A stretch of 64,000 nt of DNA from Flammeovirga pacifica (GTDB taxonomy: Bacteria; Bacteroidota; Bacteroidia; Cytophagales; Flammeovirgaceae): the NCBI RefSeq assembly GCF_000807855.2, contig NZ_JRYR02000001.1, positions 4,711,791-4,775,790 on the forward strand, written 5' to 3'. Both the position numbers and the translations under genes were made by a program. Shown here piece by piece: positions 1 through 9,128 of the stretch (the stretch's first letter is position 1; the number at the start of each line of letters is the position of its first letter). Under the pieces are notes generated by a model. That model searched no databases. It was not told the DNA's origin and saw nothing but the letters and a program-made list of their open reading frames with translations.

Positions 1-55
1 GACTGCTTTTTTTGTTAATGATGTTTTGCACATCATAATGTTCATCCTAAATGCC

Positions 56-63
56 TAATTTTG
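56..63 (+). promoter_or_regulatory. Candidate Bacteroidota -7 element
   Basis: TAATTTTG matches the Bacteroidota -7 consensus TAnnTTTG and lies 35 nt before the ATG of the FAD dehydrogenase gene. The nearest TTTG upstream (25-28) is 27 nt away, wider than the usual spacing, so only the -7 element is supported. Confidence 0.4.
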
Positions 64-98
64 CATTCCTTATAAATTGATCAATTAATTCTTTTTAC

Positions 99-1700
99 AT
101 GAAAAAAGTTTCTCAGTATGTAGTTCCACCTAATGTGGCTTTTGATGATGATAATTTTAAAACTTATGTTTTAAGAAAAGAAAAGCTACAAAACGAAAAA
201 GAAGTGACCGTTCGTATGACGCGTCGTTCTGTGGATGCTCGTAAGAAAAAAGTAAAGGTAAATGTACAAGCAGAAATCTTTATTAATGAAACACCTTCTT
301 TGTCTATTGATTATAAAAAAGATTATAAAGAAGTAAGTAATGCAAAAAGAGTGATTATAGTAGGGGCAGGCCCTGCAGGTTTATTCGCAGCACTTCGATT
401 TTTAGAATTAGGTATTAAGCCAATCATCCTTGAAAGAGGGAATGATGTTCAAAAGAGAAGAAGAGACTTGGCTAATATTAATAAGAAAAATATAGTCAAC
501 GAAGATTCTAATTACTGTTTTGGAGAAGGTGGTGCAGGTACTTATTCTGATGGTAAACTTTATACTCGCTCTAAAAAGAGAGGAGACTTTAGAAGAATCT
601 GTGAAATATTTGTAGCACATTCTGCTTCTGAAGAAATATTAATTGATGCACATCCTCATATTGGTACTAATAAACTACCTAAAGTGATTGCTGAAATGCG
701 CCAAAGTATATTAGATGCTGGAGGTGAGGTTCATTTTGAAACTAGAGTGACTGATTTTATTCTAGATAAGGATGAAATTAAAGGAGTAGTTACTCAAAAT
801 GGAGTGAAACATGAGGGAGAATCGGTGCTTTTGGCTACCGGACACTCAGCGAGAGATATATTTAGACTACTTCATCAAAAAGAGATCGAGATTCAAAGAA
901 AACCTTTTGCTTTAGGGGTAAGAATTGAGCATCCACAAGGATTAATAGATCAAGTACAATATCATTTACAAGATAGAAATAGAGGAGAGTATCTTCCTGC
1001 TGCAGCTTATTCTTTAGTTTCTCAAGTAGGTTATAAAGGACAAAAGAAAGGTGTATTTTCTTTTTGTATGTGTCCTGGTGGATTTATTGTCCCATCTGCA
1101 ACTGCTCCAGGAGAAGTTGTTGTTAATGGTATGTCTCCATCAAGAAGAGATTCAAAATTTTCAAACTCAGGAATAGTAGTTTCTGTTGATGATGATGAAT
1201 TTGCACCTTATATAGAGAAGTATGGCGAATTAGCAGCCATGGAATTTCAAGCAGCCATAGAAAAACAAGCTTGTGTAGTCGCTGGAGGAACTCAAGTTGC
1301 CCCAGCACAACGTTTGGTAGATTTTGTTCAAGGTAAAGTATCTAGTGATCTTAATGAAACATCTTATCAACCTGGTTTGTTATCAGTAGATATGAGAGAG
1401 GTATTACCAGAAGCTTTATCGCATAGATTAAAATTTGGCTTTAAAGATTTTGGGAAAAAGATGAAAGGATACCTTACGAATGAAGCACAAATAGTAGGTG
1501 TTGAAAGTAGAACTTCATCTCCTGTTCGTATTCCTAGAGAAAAAGAAACTTGTGAACATACACAGTTAAAAAGATTATTTCCTTCGGGTGAAGGTGCAGG
1601 TTATGCTGGCGGAATAGCATCTGCAGCAATGGATGGAGAATTATGTGCCAATAGAATAGCAGAAATGTATTGTGGTATTAAAGATGCCGCATCAAAATAA
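99..1700 (+). CDS. NAD(P)/FAD-dependent dehydrogenase (COG2509 type)
   Basis: A 533-aa cytosolic flavoprotein of the widespread but poorly characterised FAD-dependent dehydrogenase family; substrate unknown. The FAD-binding Rossmann motif GAGPAG is at residues 89-94, preceded by a roughly 85-residue lysine-rich N-terminal domain that this family carries before the Rossmann fold. The chain ends ERG about 20 residues after the motif, as in many FAD-binding beta-alpha-beta units. A glycine-rich stretch GEGAGYAGGI near residue 500 fits the second FAD contact. There is no signal peptide or membrane helix. The ATG at 99 gives the full family length. The stop lies 7 nt before the pdxH start, so the two are probably co-transcribed; no direct functional link is known, though both are flavin proteins. 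Confidence 0.85.
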   Translation: MKKVSQYVVPPNVAFDDDNFKTYVLRKEKLQNEKEVTVRMTRRSVDARKKKVKVNVQAEIFINETPSLSIDYKKDYKEVSNAKRVIIVGAGPAGLFAALRFLELGIKPIILERGNDVQKRRRDLANINKKNIVNEDSNYCFGEGGAGTYSDGKLYTRSKKRGDFRRICEIFVAHSASEEILIDAHPHIGTNKLPKVIAEMRQSILDAGGEVHFETRVTDFILDKDEIKGVVTQNGVKHEGESVLLATGHSARDIFRLLHQKEIEIQRKPFALGVRIEHPQGLIDQVQYHLQDRNRGEYLPAAAYSLVSQVGYKGQKKGVFSFCMCPGGFIVPSATAPGEVVVNGMSPSRRDSKFSNSGIVVSVDDDEFAPYIEKYGELAAMEFQAAIEKQACVVAGGTQVAPAQRLVDFVQGKVSSDLNETSYQPGLLSVDMREVLPEALSHRLKFGFKDFGKKMKGYLTNEAQIVGVESRTSSPVRIPREKETCEHTQLKRLFPSGEGAGYAGGIASAAMDGELCANRIAEMYCGIKDAASK

Positions 1701-1707
1701 TATATAT

Positions 1708-2349
1708 ATGAAGTCAAAGATTGCTGATATAAGACAAGACTACTCTAAAAAAGCTTTAGAGGAATCAGATGTGTTGAATCATCCAATTCAACAATTTGAG
1801 ATATGGTTAGAAGAGGCGATAAAAGCAGAGGTGATGGAACCAACGGCTCTAAATGTAGCTACAGTCTCTAAAGAAGGAGCTATATCTTCTAGAACTGTAT
1901 TACTAAAAGGTGTAGAAGAAAATGCTTTTGTATTTTATACTAATTATAATAGTAGAAAAGGACAAGCTCTACAAGATACTAAAAAGGCAGCCTTGAATTT
2001 TTTCTGGCCAGAGTTAGAACGTCAAGTTTGTATTGAAGGGACTGTAGAAAAAGTATCTGAGGAAACTTCTGATACTTATTTTGAGTCTAGACCTTATAAA
2101 AGTAAGGTTGGAGCATGGGCATCAGAACAGAGTTCTGAAATATCTTCTAAAAATGTTATCGTCACTCGTTTTGCTAAATATGCAGCTAAATTTATAACAA
2201 AGGTACCTAGACCACCTCATTGGGGCGGTTTTGCTGTAAATCCTACTCGAATTGAATTTTGGCAGGGAAGGCCATCGAGGTTACATGATCGTATTCAATA
2301 TGAGAAAAATGAAGCAGGAGTGTGGTTAAGATCAAGATTAGCCCCATAA
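1708..2349 (+). CDS. pdxH: Pyridoxamine/pyridoxine 5'-phosphate oxidase
   Basis: FMN-dependent PdxH, 213 aa, which oxidises pyridoxine or pyridoxamine phosphate to pyridoxal 5'-phosphate, the last step of DXP-dependent vitamin B6 synthesis. Visible family signatures are the N-terminal IRQDY, the FMN-binding region SSRTVLLKG, YTNYNSRKG, the WASEQSS segment, PPHWGGF, and the C-terminal WQGRPSRLHDR with RLAP at the end. An in-frame ATG at 1672 lies inside the preceding gene and would add 12 residues; the ATG at 1708 matches the family N terminus and is preferred. It follows the FAD dehydrogenase by 7 nt and is closed by a strong terminator. pdxJ lies about 7.4 kb away on the other strand. Confidence 0.96.
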   Translation: MKSKIADIRQDYSKKALEESDVLNHPIQQFEIWLEEAIKAEVMEPTALNVATVSKEGAISSRTVLLKGVEENAFVFYTNYNSRKGQALQDTKKAALNFFWPELERQVCIEGTVEKVSEETSDTYFESRPYKSKVGAWASEQSSEISSKNVIVTRFAKYAAKFITKVPRPPHWGGFAVNPTRIEFWQGRPSRLHDRIQYEKNEAGVWLRSRLAP

Positions 2350-2372
2350 TTGACGAAAAATTAAAAAATAGG

Positions 2373-2403
2373 AAGCTATTCATGAAAATGAATAGCTTTT
2401 TTT
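2373..2403 (+). terminator. Rho-independent terminator of pdxH
   Basis: Perfect 11-bp stem (AAGCTATTCAT with ATGAATAGCTT), GAAA loop and T-run, 23 nt after the pdxH stop. Confidence 0.9.
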
Positions 2404-2461
2404 CGTTTTAAGCTCTTATTAAAGAGAAAATAGGTTCAATTTTGAGTGTTTTATTAAAAAT

Positions 2462-2499
2462 AGGGTTAAAAATAATCTTTTGGTTTAAATTTTAACCCT
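2462..2499. repeat. Inverted repeat upstream of amtB
   Basis: AGGGTTAAAA (2462-2471) is perfectly complementary to TTTTAACCCT (2490-2499) across an 18-nt gap. It lies about 130 nt before the candidate -33 element, without a T-run, so it is not a terminator; an activator or repressor site is possible. Confidence 0.5.
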
Positions 2500-2628
2500 T
2501 TGATTGGATTTTGATTAAAAAAATCAACTTGAAGGGTTTTAAATTGATCTTATTTTTAATTAAAAATACACTTTTGAATTTGTTTAGATTAAAAATTAAC
2601 CCCTAAATAGATATTATTCTGTTAAAAA

Positions 2629-2661
2629 TTTGGACTTTATGTTAGTAATCTCTTAAGTTTG
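2629..2661 (+). promoter_or_regulatory. Promoter of amtB
   Basis: TTTG (2629-2632), a 21-nt spacer, then TAAGTTTG (2654-2661) fits the Bacteroidota -33/-7 consensus. It lies 43 nt before the preferred ATG. A transcription start just after 2661 would leave almost no leader for the alternative TTG at 2672, which supports the ATG at 2705. Confidence 0.6.
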
Positions 2662-2704
2662 TAAGGTAAAATTGAAAATTACTAACACACTCACCTATTA
2701 TATT

Positions 2705-4015
2705 ATGATTTCATTAAAAAGTTTCAACGCTAAAAGTGTGGCGTTATTACTATCCGTTCTCCTTATACCTACTCTAGGTTTCTCTGCTGATACATCTGCT
2801 TTAAATTCAGGTGATACAGCATGGATGTTAATTGCAACAGCATTAGTTATGCTAATGACTCCTGCAGGTTTAACATTATTCTATGGTGGTCTTGCACAAA
2901 GAAAAACAGTGTTAAATACAATTGGTATGAGTTACACTGCATTTTGTACAGGTACTTTAGTTTGGGTTATCATTGGTTATAGCTTAGCATTTGGAAAAGG
3001 AAATGCATATATCGGAGACTTCACTTCGTTCCTATTAGCAGATGTAAAAATTACAGACGTTGAAGGTTCTATCCCTAGAATCTTATTTATTATGTTCCAA
3101 GGTACTTTTGCAGCTATTGCAGTAGCACTTGTAAGTGGAGCAATTATCGAAAGAGTAAAATATTCAACTTGGATTATCTTCTCAGTGTTATGGGTTGCCT
3201 TAGTATATTCTCCAATTGCCCACTGGGTATGGGGAGGTGGTTTCCTTAGCCAAGATGGAGAATTAGATTTTGCAGGTGGTACAGTTATTCATATAAATGC
3301 AGGTGTTTCAGGTTTAGTTTTAGCATTAATGTTGGGTAAACGTTTAGCTAAAGATGAACATACAAATAAGCCTTCTTCTATCAAATTAATGGTTTTAGGT
3401 TCGGCATTATTATGGTTTGGATGGTTCGGTTTCAACGGTGGTTCTCAATTAGCCGCAGATTTCGTAGCAGCAAACGCAATGATGGTTACAAACGTAGCAG
3501 CAGCAGCTGGTGGTATGGCTTGGTTACTAATGGAATGGTTGACAATGGAAAAGAAACCAACTTTATTAGGTTCAGCTTCAGGTGTGATTTCTGGTTTAGT
3601 AGGTATCACTCCAGCTTCAGGGTATGTTGATGTTTCAGGTGCTTTAGCTATTGGTTTAATTTCAGGAGCTGTTGGTTTCTGGGGTGTTATTAAATTAAAA
3701 GAGAAATTAGGTTACGATGATACGTTAGATGTATTTGGTATTCACGGTTTAGTGGGTATTGTAGGTGCTGTTTTAACAGGTGTTTTTGCTAACCCTGAAG
3801 TAAATGGTGCAGCAGGTGCATTATATGGTAACCCAGGTCAAGTACTTGTACAATTAAAAGCAGTATTTGTAACAATAATTTACTCTGGTGTGGCATCATT
3901 TATTATCTTCAAGTTAACTGCATTAATCACTCAAGGTGGTCGTGTAACTAACAAATTAGAAAAAGAAGGTATTGATGAAGCATTCCACGGAGAAAGCTCA
4001 TTTGATTCGATGTAA
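2705..4015 (+). CDS. amtB: Ammonium transporter, Amt family
   Basis: Inner-membrane ammonium channel/transporter, 436 aa from the ATG at 2705. After a hydrophobic signal-peptide-like start ending GFSADTS, the canonical Amt core follows: DTAWMLIATALVML, PAGLTLFYGG, the pore histidines in AHWVWGGG and FGIHGLVG, and WFGFNGGS; 11 or so membrane helices are apparent. A TTG at 2672 would add 11 residues but leaves no room after the promoter. Amt genes are normally paired with a PII gene (glnK); none is adjacent here, so control must act through PII elsewhere or through the upstream repeats. The gene is monocistronic, with its own promoter and terminator. Confidence 0.95.
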   Translation: MISLKSFNAKSVALLLSVLLIPTLGFSADTSALNSGDTAWMLIATALVMLMTPAGLTLFYGGLAQRKTVLNTIGMSYTAFCTGTLVWVIIGYSLAFGKGNAYIGDFTSFLLADVKITDVEGSIPRILFIMFQGTFAAIAVALVSGAIIERVKYSTWIIFSVLWVALVYSPIAHWVWGGGFLSQDGELDFAGGTVIHINAGVSGLVLALMLGKRLAKDEHTNKPSSIKLMVLGSALLWFGWFGFNGGSQLAADFVAANAMMVTNVAAAAGGMAWLLMEWLTMEKKPTLLGSASGVISGLVGITPASGYVDVSGALAIGLISGAVGFWGVIKLKEKLGYDDTLDVFGIHGLVGIVGAVLTGVFANPEVNGAAGALYGNPGQVLVQLKAVFVTIIYSGVASFIIFKLTALITQGGRVTNKLEKEGIDEAFHGESSFDSM

Positions 4016-4364
4016 AAAATACACATTCGTAATTCTAAACGATTAGTTGTATTATTTATTGATATAGTTCTCAAGAGAGGTGCTTTTATTAGCACCTCTC
4101 TTTTTTTGTTTATAATGTTTCGGGGGTGGAGAGACAATGATGTTAATGATTTTCTTTCTCGGTTTCTATTTTTTATATTTCAGAACTACTTTAGACTACA
4201 TCAATTTTTCACTTATTAGGATTCTATTCAAAATGCAATTTTTAATAGGTATCATTTTTTGAGTCTAATGACACGAAAAGCATTAACAATAAGTTAAGCA
4301 ACATACTTCATTATAAACTTGAGCACTTTTTTTTACTCAGGTTACAAAATAAACTATTACTATT
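4016..4364. other. Intergenic region amtB to Ppx/GppA
   Basis: Holds the amtB terminator at 4073-4107. The rest, 4108-4364, is AT-rich; I see no open gene, tRNA, convincing promoter or repeat in it. Confidence 0.6.
4073..4107 (+). terminator. Terminator of amtB
   Basis: Perfect 12-bp stem AAGAGAGGTGCT / AGCACCTCTCTT with a 6-nt loop and a T-run. Confidence 0.9.
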
Positions 4365-5270
4365 TTGAGATTAGGATCAATAGATATCGGGTCAAATGCT
4401 ATCCGTTTTCAGGTGGTAACCACTCATGAAGATAAAGCTGGCAAAACTGTTTTTAAAAAAATTGAATACATGCGTTTCCCTTTAAGGTTAGGGACAGACG
4501 TCTTTAAAACAGGTAAAATACTAAGGCCAACAGAAGAAAAGTTCGTCAAATTAATGAGAGTCTTTTCTACATTATTCGACCTGTTGGAGGTGGATGATTA
4601 TATTGCTTGTGCAACGTCTGCTATGAGAGAAGCTCGAAACGGTAAAGAAATTGTTGATAGAGTATATTATAAAGACGGTCTTAAGATTGATATTATTGAA
4701 GGCAAAGTAGAGGCGGAGATGATCTCTTATGCTTTAGATTCACATATTCCTATGGGAAATGTGGTGCATATTGATGTAGGAGGAGGAAGTACTGAGATAA
4801 ATTTATACAAACACAATACTAAGGTTGCTTCAAAATCATTTAAAATGGGTAGTGTACGACAGTTAAATGAGGAAGACAGCAAAGAAGTGTTTAAGAAGAT
4901 GGAAGAGTGGTATAAACTGGAATCAGCACCTTATTATCTTCAAGGTGAAGAAGTGATTTCCCTTGGTACAGGAGGTAACATTAATAAGCTTTTCAACTTA
5001 TCCAAACATAAGAAAAGTGATGATAGAACAACTACATTAAGTGAACTCTTAAAGCTGAAAGATTGGTTAGGTGAGTTTACTCTTGAGGAAAGAATTAAGA
5101 AGTTGCGATTAAATGATGATAGAGCAGATGTAATTATTCCTGCTTCTAATATCTATACCAATGTTATGAAGATTGCTGAAGCCGAAAGGATAATAGTTCC
5201 AGGAGTGGGATTAAAGGATGGTATACTTCATTATTTGATGAATAAAAGAGGATATCAAGCAATGGATTAA
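4365..5270 (+). CDS. Ppx/GppA-family phosphatase
   Basis: Exopolyphosphatase / guanosine pentaphosphate phosphatase family protein of 301 aa, a single ASKHA-fold unit without the extra C-terminal HD domain of the long forms. The phosphate-1 motif DIGSNAIR is at residues 7-14 and the phosphate-2 motif DVGGGSTE at 137-144; the acidic EGKVEAE segment near residue 112 is where the catalytic glutamate is expected. It probably hydrolyses polyphosphate and/or pppGpp. The frame opens with TTG at 4365 (an upstream stop at 4350 leaves no ATG), matching the family start MRLxxIDIGSN. The gene stands alone and converges on an M23 peptidase across a shared terminator. Confidence 0.9.
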   Translation: MRLGSIDIGSNAIRFQVVTTHEDKAGKTVFKKIEYMRFPLRLGTDVFKTGKILRPTEEKFVKLMRVFSTLFDLLEVDDYIACATSAMREARNGKEIVDRVYYKDGLKIDIIEGKVEAEMISYALDSHIPMGNVVHIDVGGGSTEINLYKHNTKVASKSFKMGSVRQLNEEDSKEVFKKMEEWYKLESAPYYLQGEEVISLGTGGNINKLFNLSKHKKSDDRTTTLSELLKLKDWLGEFTLEERIKKLRLNDDRADVIIPASNIYTNVMKIAEAERIIVPGVGLKDGILHYLMNKRGYQAMD

Positions 5271-5275
5271 TAAAC

Positions 5276-5312
5276 AAAAAGCCTTTCAACATAAATTGTT
5301 GAAAGGCTTTTT
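5276..5312. terminator. Bidirectional terminator
   Basis: Perfect 15-bp stem: AAAAAGCCTTTCAAC (5276-5290) with its complement at 5298-5312, 7-nt loop. A-run and T-run on the two sides serve the converging phosphatase and M23 genes. Confidence 0.92.
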
Positions 5313-5313
5313 G

Positions 5314-6378
5314 TTATCTCACTCGGATTGTCCTACCTACCCTTAAAGTAGTTCGTTTTGACATTCCGTTCAATCGACATATTTTAGTGATAGATGTACC
5401 GTATTTTCTACTGATCTTCCATAAGGAATCTCCTGATCTTATTCGGTGATAAACACTTTTCTTAGATTCAATTAATAATTCGTAGTTTTTCGCAGTCAAC
5501 TCAAATTCTGATGGGATTTTCATTTCTTGTTGTGCAAAATCTACCATATCAGATGGATTAAAGCCGTAACCTTGGTATCTGATTTCAAAATGTAAGTGAG
5601 GTCCTGTGCTTCTTCCTGTATTTCCACCTAGACCAATCACTTCTCCAGCTTTTACCTCTTGACCCGCCTTTACAATATATCGACTCATATGTCCATATAG
5701 AGTTTCTAACCCATTTTTATGTCTCACCATTACATAATATCCGTAACCTCTTCGGTTGTATTTTGCAATTCTAATTACTCCATCAAACATAGAGCGAATT
5801 GAATCTCCAATAGCCACTTTTACATCTACACCATGGTGGAACCTCCATCTTCTAAAACCATATTTTGAAGTCACTCTTTGAGGCTTGTCTAAAGGGTAAG
5901 CCCAAGCAGTTTCAGTAGATGTTGAATCATATAAATTTAAATGAATAGAATCACTTAATACTTTATGAGATATGTTATATGGATTTACATTGTAGTTGTC
6001 CCAAGTGTTGAAATAATCAAACCCACTTAAATAAGTAGCATCGATAAATTTTCCCGGCTGAATTTCTACTAAATTTTGGCAAGTAGAAGTTTCATTAAGA
6101 TTTACTCTTTGATAAGGGGTAGGAATTTCATTTTTTAAGCTGATTTCTGCACAATCAACTTCTCCATTACTTAATAGGAAAGAAGAGGAAGCGTATTGAT
6201 TTTTTAGGGTATCATCTTGAGTAGTAGTTGTTGTAACTTCTACCTTTTTATCTTTCTTTTTAAATAGCTTTTTGATGAATCCTTGGCCAAAAGAAGCGTT
6301 TGAAACAAATAAAATAAAAGTAGTTAAAAAAAGAACCTGTGAAATCTTACCGTTCACATTTTTAAATTTATGATACAT
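5314..6378 (-). CDS. Exported M23 metallopeptidase with C-terminal LysM
   Basis: Zinc peptidoglycan endopeptidase of the lysostaphin type, 354 aa, probably periplasmic. Residues 1-31 form a signal peptide (hydrophobic core, then ASFGQG), followed by a basic KKLFKKKDKK segment and a spacer. The M23 domain spans about 165-280 with the zinc and catalytic set H182, D185 (HHGVD), H230 (YGH) and H261/H263 (HLHFE), so it looks active. A LysM peptidoglycan-binding repeat covers about 309-354 (YHRIRSGDSLWKI). Unusually the LysM is at the extreme C terminus with no linker after it. It is transcribed alone, towards the Ppx/GppA gene. Confidence 0.93.
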   Translation of the reverse strand: MYHKFKNVNGKISQVLFLTTFILFVSNASFGQGFIKKLFKKKDKKVEVTTTTTQDDTLKNQYASSSFLLSNGEVDCAEISLKNEIPTPYQRVNLNETSTCQNLVEIQPGKFIDATYLSGFDYFNTWDNYNVNPYNISHKVLSDSIHLNLYDSTSTETAWAYPLDKPQRVTSKYGFRRWRFHHGVDVKVAIGDSIRSMFDGVIRIAKYNRRGYGYYVMVRHKNGLETLYGHMSRYIVKAGQEVKAGEVIGLGGNTGRSTGPHLHFEIRYQGYGFNPSDMVDFAQQEMKIPSEFELTAKNYELLIESKKSVYHRIRSGDSLWKISRKYGTSITKICRLNGMSKRTTLRVGRTIRVR

Positions 6379-6441
6379 AATAATTTATATACAGCGAGCC
6401 ACACATGGTAGGCTTGTCAATTTGTTTATATTTCAGTTCTA

Positions 6442-6472
6442 CAAGGTTAAAAAATATTGACCTAAAAGACAA
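6442..6472 (-). promoter_or_regulatory. Possible promoter of the M23 peptidase gene
   Basis: On the minus strand TTG (6472-6470), 20 nt, then TAACCTTG (6449-6442), one mismatch from TAnnTTTG, 63 nt before the ATG. Confidence 0.3.
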
Positions 6473-6543
6473 CTGTTTACTTTTAATATTTTTAATGGTT
6501 AACGTTATTTTTGTTTCGAAATTGCATAATATCAGGGACATTC

Positions 6544-6579
6544 AAAAAAAGGTCCAATCAAATATATGATTGGACCTTT
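6544..6579 (-). terminator. Terminator of trxB
   Basis: Perfect 13-bp stem (6548-6560 with 6567-6579), 6-nt loop, T-run on the minus strand; 70 nt after the trxB stop. Confidence 0.9.
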
Positions 6580-6648
6580 ATCTATGGTTGAAAAATCTTA
6601 TTTATAGAATGATAAACTTTTCAACAATAAGTATCATAAAAACTATTA

Positions 6649-7581
6649 CTAGTCTTCTAATTCTGTTAAATAACGTTCTGCTTCTAATGCAGCCATACAG
6701 CCTGTACCAGCAGCTGTAACCGCCTGACGGTAAACTGTATCTTGAACATCACCAGCAGCAAATACACCTTTGATATTTGTTTTTGTGCTATCAGATTTTG
6801 TGATCAGATAACCAGCGTCATCCATATCTAACTGTCCTTTGAAGATATCTGTATTTGGTTTGTGACCAATGGCTACAAAGAAACCTGTAACAGGCAGCTC
6901 TGTTTTTTCTTGTGTTTTGTTGTTGATGATTCTAACACCGTTCACAACGTCATCACCTAATACTTCGTCAGTATTACTGTTCCAATGGATTTCTATGTTT
7001 TCTTTTTTGATAACACGGTCTTGCATAATTTTAGACGCTCTCATTTCATCACGTCTTACAATCAAGTGCACCTTAGAACATAAGTTTGATAAGTAATGTG
7101 CTTCTTCGCAAGCAGAATCACCAGCACCAACAACTGCTACTTCTTGACCTCTGTAGAAGAAACCATCACAAACAGCACATGCAGAAACACCAGATCCATT
7201 CAAACGAGTTTCAGACTCTAAACCTAACCATTTTGCAGATGCACCAGTAGAAATGATGACTGTATCAGCAGAAATTTCAGTTTTTTCGTCGATAGTGGCA
7301 ACGTGAGGCCCATTCTCGTTAAACTTCACACCAGTAACTAAACCATTTCTGATATCAGTACCAAAACGTTCAGCCTGTGCTTGTAATTCCATCATCATTT
7401 GAGGACCCATAATACCTTTAGGGTAACCAGGGAAATTCTCCACATCATTTGTGATAGTTAATTGACCACCAGGTTGAGGACCTTGGTATAATAATGGTTT
7501 TAGGTTTGCTCTTGATGCATAAATAGCTGCTGTATAACCAGCAGGACCAGAGCCTACAATAAGGGTTTTTACGTGTTCCAT
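6649..7581 (-). CDS. trxB: Thioredoxin-disulfide reductase
   Basis: NADPH-dependent flavoprotein that reduces thioredoxin, 310 aa, cytosolic. GSGPAG at residues 10-15 binds FAD, the redox disulfide is C135-A-V-C138 (CAVCDG), GAGDSA marks the NADPH-binding domain, and FAAGDV near the C terminus is the second FAD contact. Length and order of motifs are typical of the low-molecular-weight bacterial enzyme. It begins 26 nt after the stop of the HtrA-type protease gene, so the two probably form an operon, which is reasonable for stress and protein-quality functions, and it is followed by a strong terminator. Confidence 0.97.
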   Translation of the reverse strand: MEHVKTLIVGSGPAGYTAAIYASRANLKPLLYQGPQPGGQLTITNDVENFPGYPKGIMGPQMMMELQAQAERFGTDIRNGLVTGVKFNENGPHVATIDEKTEISADTVIISTGASAKWLGLESETRLNGSGVSACAVCDGFFYRGQEVAVVGAGDSACEEAHYLSNLCSKVHLIVRRDEMRASKIMQDRVIKKENIEIHWNSNTDEVLGDDVVNGVRIINNKTQEKTELPVTGFFVAIGHKPNTDIFKGQLDMDDAGYLITKSDSTKTNIKGVFAAGDVQDTVYRQAVTAAGTGCMAALEAERYLTELED

Positions 7582-7607
7582 GATATATTTATAATAATAT
7601 TTTAATT

Positions 7608-9077
7608 CTAGAAATAATAACTAAAGTATCTATGTGAGCGATCTTGTTTTACAACTTCGAGTATCACTCGGCCTCGAATACGGGATACTATTTTTGAAAA
7701 ATCTTTAGGGTTTTCTAGCGGATATCTATTGATAGAAACTAAAATCATCCCTTTTTTTAATCCCATTTCTGAAATCAAACCACCACTAGCCACTTCTTCG
7801 ATTTTAATACCGTTTTTAAGTCCTAATTTTGATTGCTCGATTTTTGAAAGCGGCGTAAATTTAGCACCAATTTCTTTGGCATCGTATACATTCTTCTCAG
7901 AAATTGTTGTGGTACCGTCGATATTTGTTAAAACAACTGTTTTTTTAATCTCCTTGTTATCTCTTTTGATAATTAAGTTAATTTTATCGCCAGGGACATA
8001 ATAACTTAATTGTTCATCATAAGCCGATTCGGTGTCGATAGGAAAGTTATCAATAGAGAGAATAACATCACCTTCTTTTAATTTATTTTTTTCAGCGGCA
8101 CCACCTTCAATTTTCGTGATGACTACTCCTTCAATATTTTTCAATTGTAGGGTCTCAGCAATTTTTTCATCCACTTCTTTAATACTAGCTCCTAAAAAGG
8201 CTTTCTGAACTTCTCCATATTTCTTGAGGTCATTCACTACTTTTGCAACAATATCAGAAGGGACAGCAAAACCATATCCAGCGTAACTACCTGTTTTTGA
8301 TAAAATAGCAGTATTAATACCAACTAAATCACCATGAAGATTCACTAATGCTCCACCACTATTACCAGGGTTAATGGCAGCGTCTGTTTGAATAAATGAT
8401 TCAATAGGAAAAACATCATTCATAATCCCTATTTTTCTACCTTTTGCACTTACAATACCTGCAGTTACAGTACTCGTTAGATTAAAAGGATTACCAACAG
8501 CTAAAACCCAATCTCCTACTCTTACCGCTTTAGAAGAAGCGATTTGAATAGCAGGTAAATCATTTTTATCTATTTTTAATAAAGCAATATCTGTGGATGG
8601 ATCAATACCAATTAATTTGGCTTCATACGATCTTTTATTATAAATCACTTCAATTTTATCCGCTCCTTTTACTACATGGTTATTGGTGACAATGTAGCCA
8701 TCTTTAGTAAAAATTACTCCAGAACCAGAACCCATTGCCATTCTAGAATTATTCTGACGACCTTGAGGGCCAAAAAATAATTCCATCCAAGATTTTCTGT
8801 TCGAATATCCTTTGATATATGTAACAATATATACCACAGATTGAGTACTTACCTCTGCAGCATCAGCAAAGGCTGATAATGCTAACTGATCTGAATTTAT
8901 TTCTCTTGGAAACGTAGTATTAGAAGAAGAAACCAAAGGGTGTTCATCCACTTCTGTATTAGAAGCGAAAGTGAAGTTGTTTTCAGTTGGTTTAGGCTGT
9001 AAAAATTCTACATATAAAAAAGCGCCTGATAAACCACTTAAAACACTAATAAGGATAGTAAGAAGTGTTTTTTTCAT
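7608..9077 (-). CDS. HtrA/DegP-type periplasmic serine protease
   Basis: Trypsin-like protease/chaperone of 489 aa that degrades misfolded envelope proteins. The N terminus (MKKTLLTILISVLSG) is a signal peptide or anchor. The catalytic triad is complete: H134 (TNNHVV), D163 (STDIALL) and S240 (GNSGG). Two PDZ domains follow at about 290-385 and 400-480. A TTG two codons upstream (9083) is possible, but the ATG at 9077 directly precedes the signal-peptide KK and is preferred. It is the first gene of a pair with trxB. A polar low-complexity stretch at residues 35-60 links anchor and protease domain. Confidence 0.94.
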   Translation of the reverse strand: MKKTLLTILISVLSGLSGAFLYVEFLQPKPTENNFTFASNTEVDEHPLVSSSNTTFPREINSDQLALSAFADAAEVSTQSVVYIVTYIKGYSNRKSWMELFFGPQGRQNNSRMAMGSGSGVIFTKDGYIVTNNHVVKGADKIEVIYNKRSYEAKLIGIDPSTDIALLKIDKNDLPAIQIASSKAVRVGDWVLAVGNPFNLTSTVTAGIVSAKGRKIGIMNDVFPIESFIQTDAAINPGNSGGALVNLHGDLVGINTAILSKTGSYAGYGFAVPSDIVAKVVNDLKKYGEVQKAFLGASIKEVDEKIAETLQLKNIEGVVITKIEGGAAEKNKLKEGDVILSIDNFPIDTESAYDEQLSYYVPGDKINLIIKRDNKEIKKTVVLTNIDGTTTISEKNVYDAKEIGAKFTPLSKIEQSKLGLKNGIKIEEVASGGLISEMGLKKGMILVSINRYPLENPKDFSKIVSRIRGRVILEVVKQDRSHRYFSYYF

Positions 9078-9128
9078 GTTCAAATGTTTTTTTGATAGCT
9101 TTTTACAATTAAAATGCCTTTTACGGTT

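Larger units (their letters stand above)
2404..2704 (+). other. AT-rich leader upstream of the ammonium transporter
   Basis: No gene. This stretch contains repeated GGGTTAAA/TTTAACCC-like words, including a perfect 10-bp inverted repeat (2462-2499), another AAGGGTTTTAAATT around 2532 and TTAACCCC around 2597, followed by a TAnnTTTG promoter. It looks like a regulatory region for nitrogen-dependent expression of amtB, which is an inference. Confidence 0.5.

Noticed and set aside
1672..1707. Earlier ATG for pdxH inside the upstream gene
   Set aside because: It adds 12 residues that do not match the PdxH N terminus; the ATG at 1708 fits the family.
2672..2704. TTG start adding 11 residues to amtB
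   Set aside because: It lies only about 10 nt after the -7 element and precedes the signal-peptide-like start; ATG at 2705 is better.
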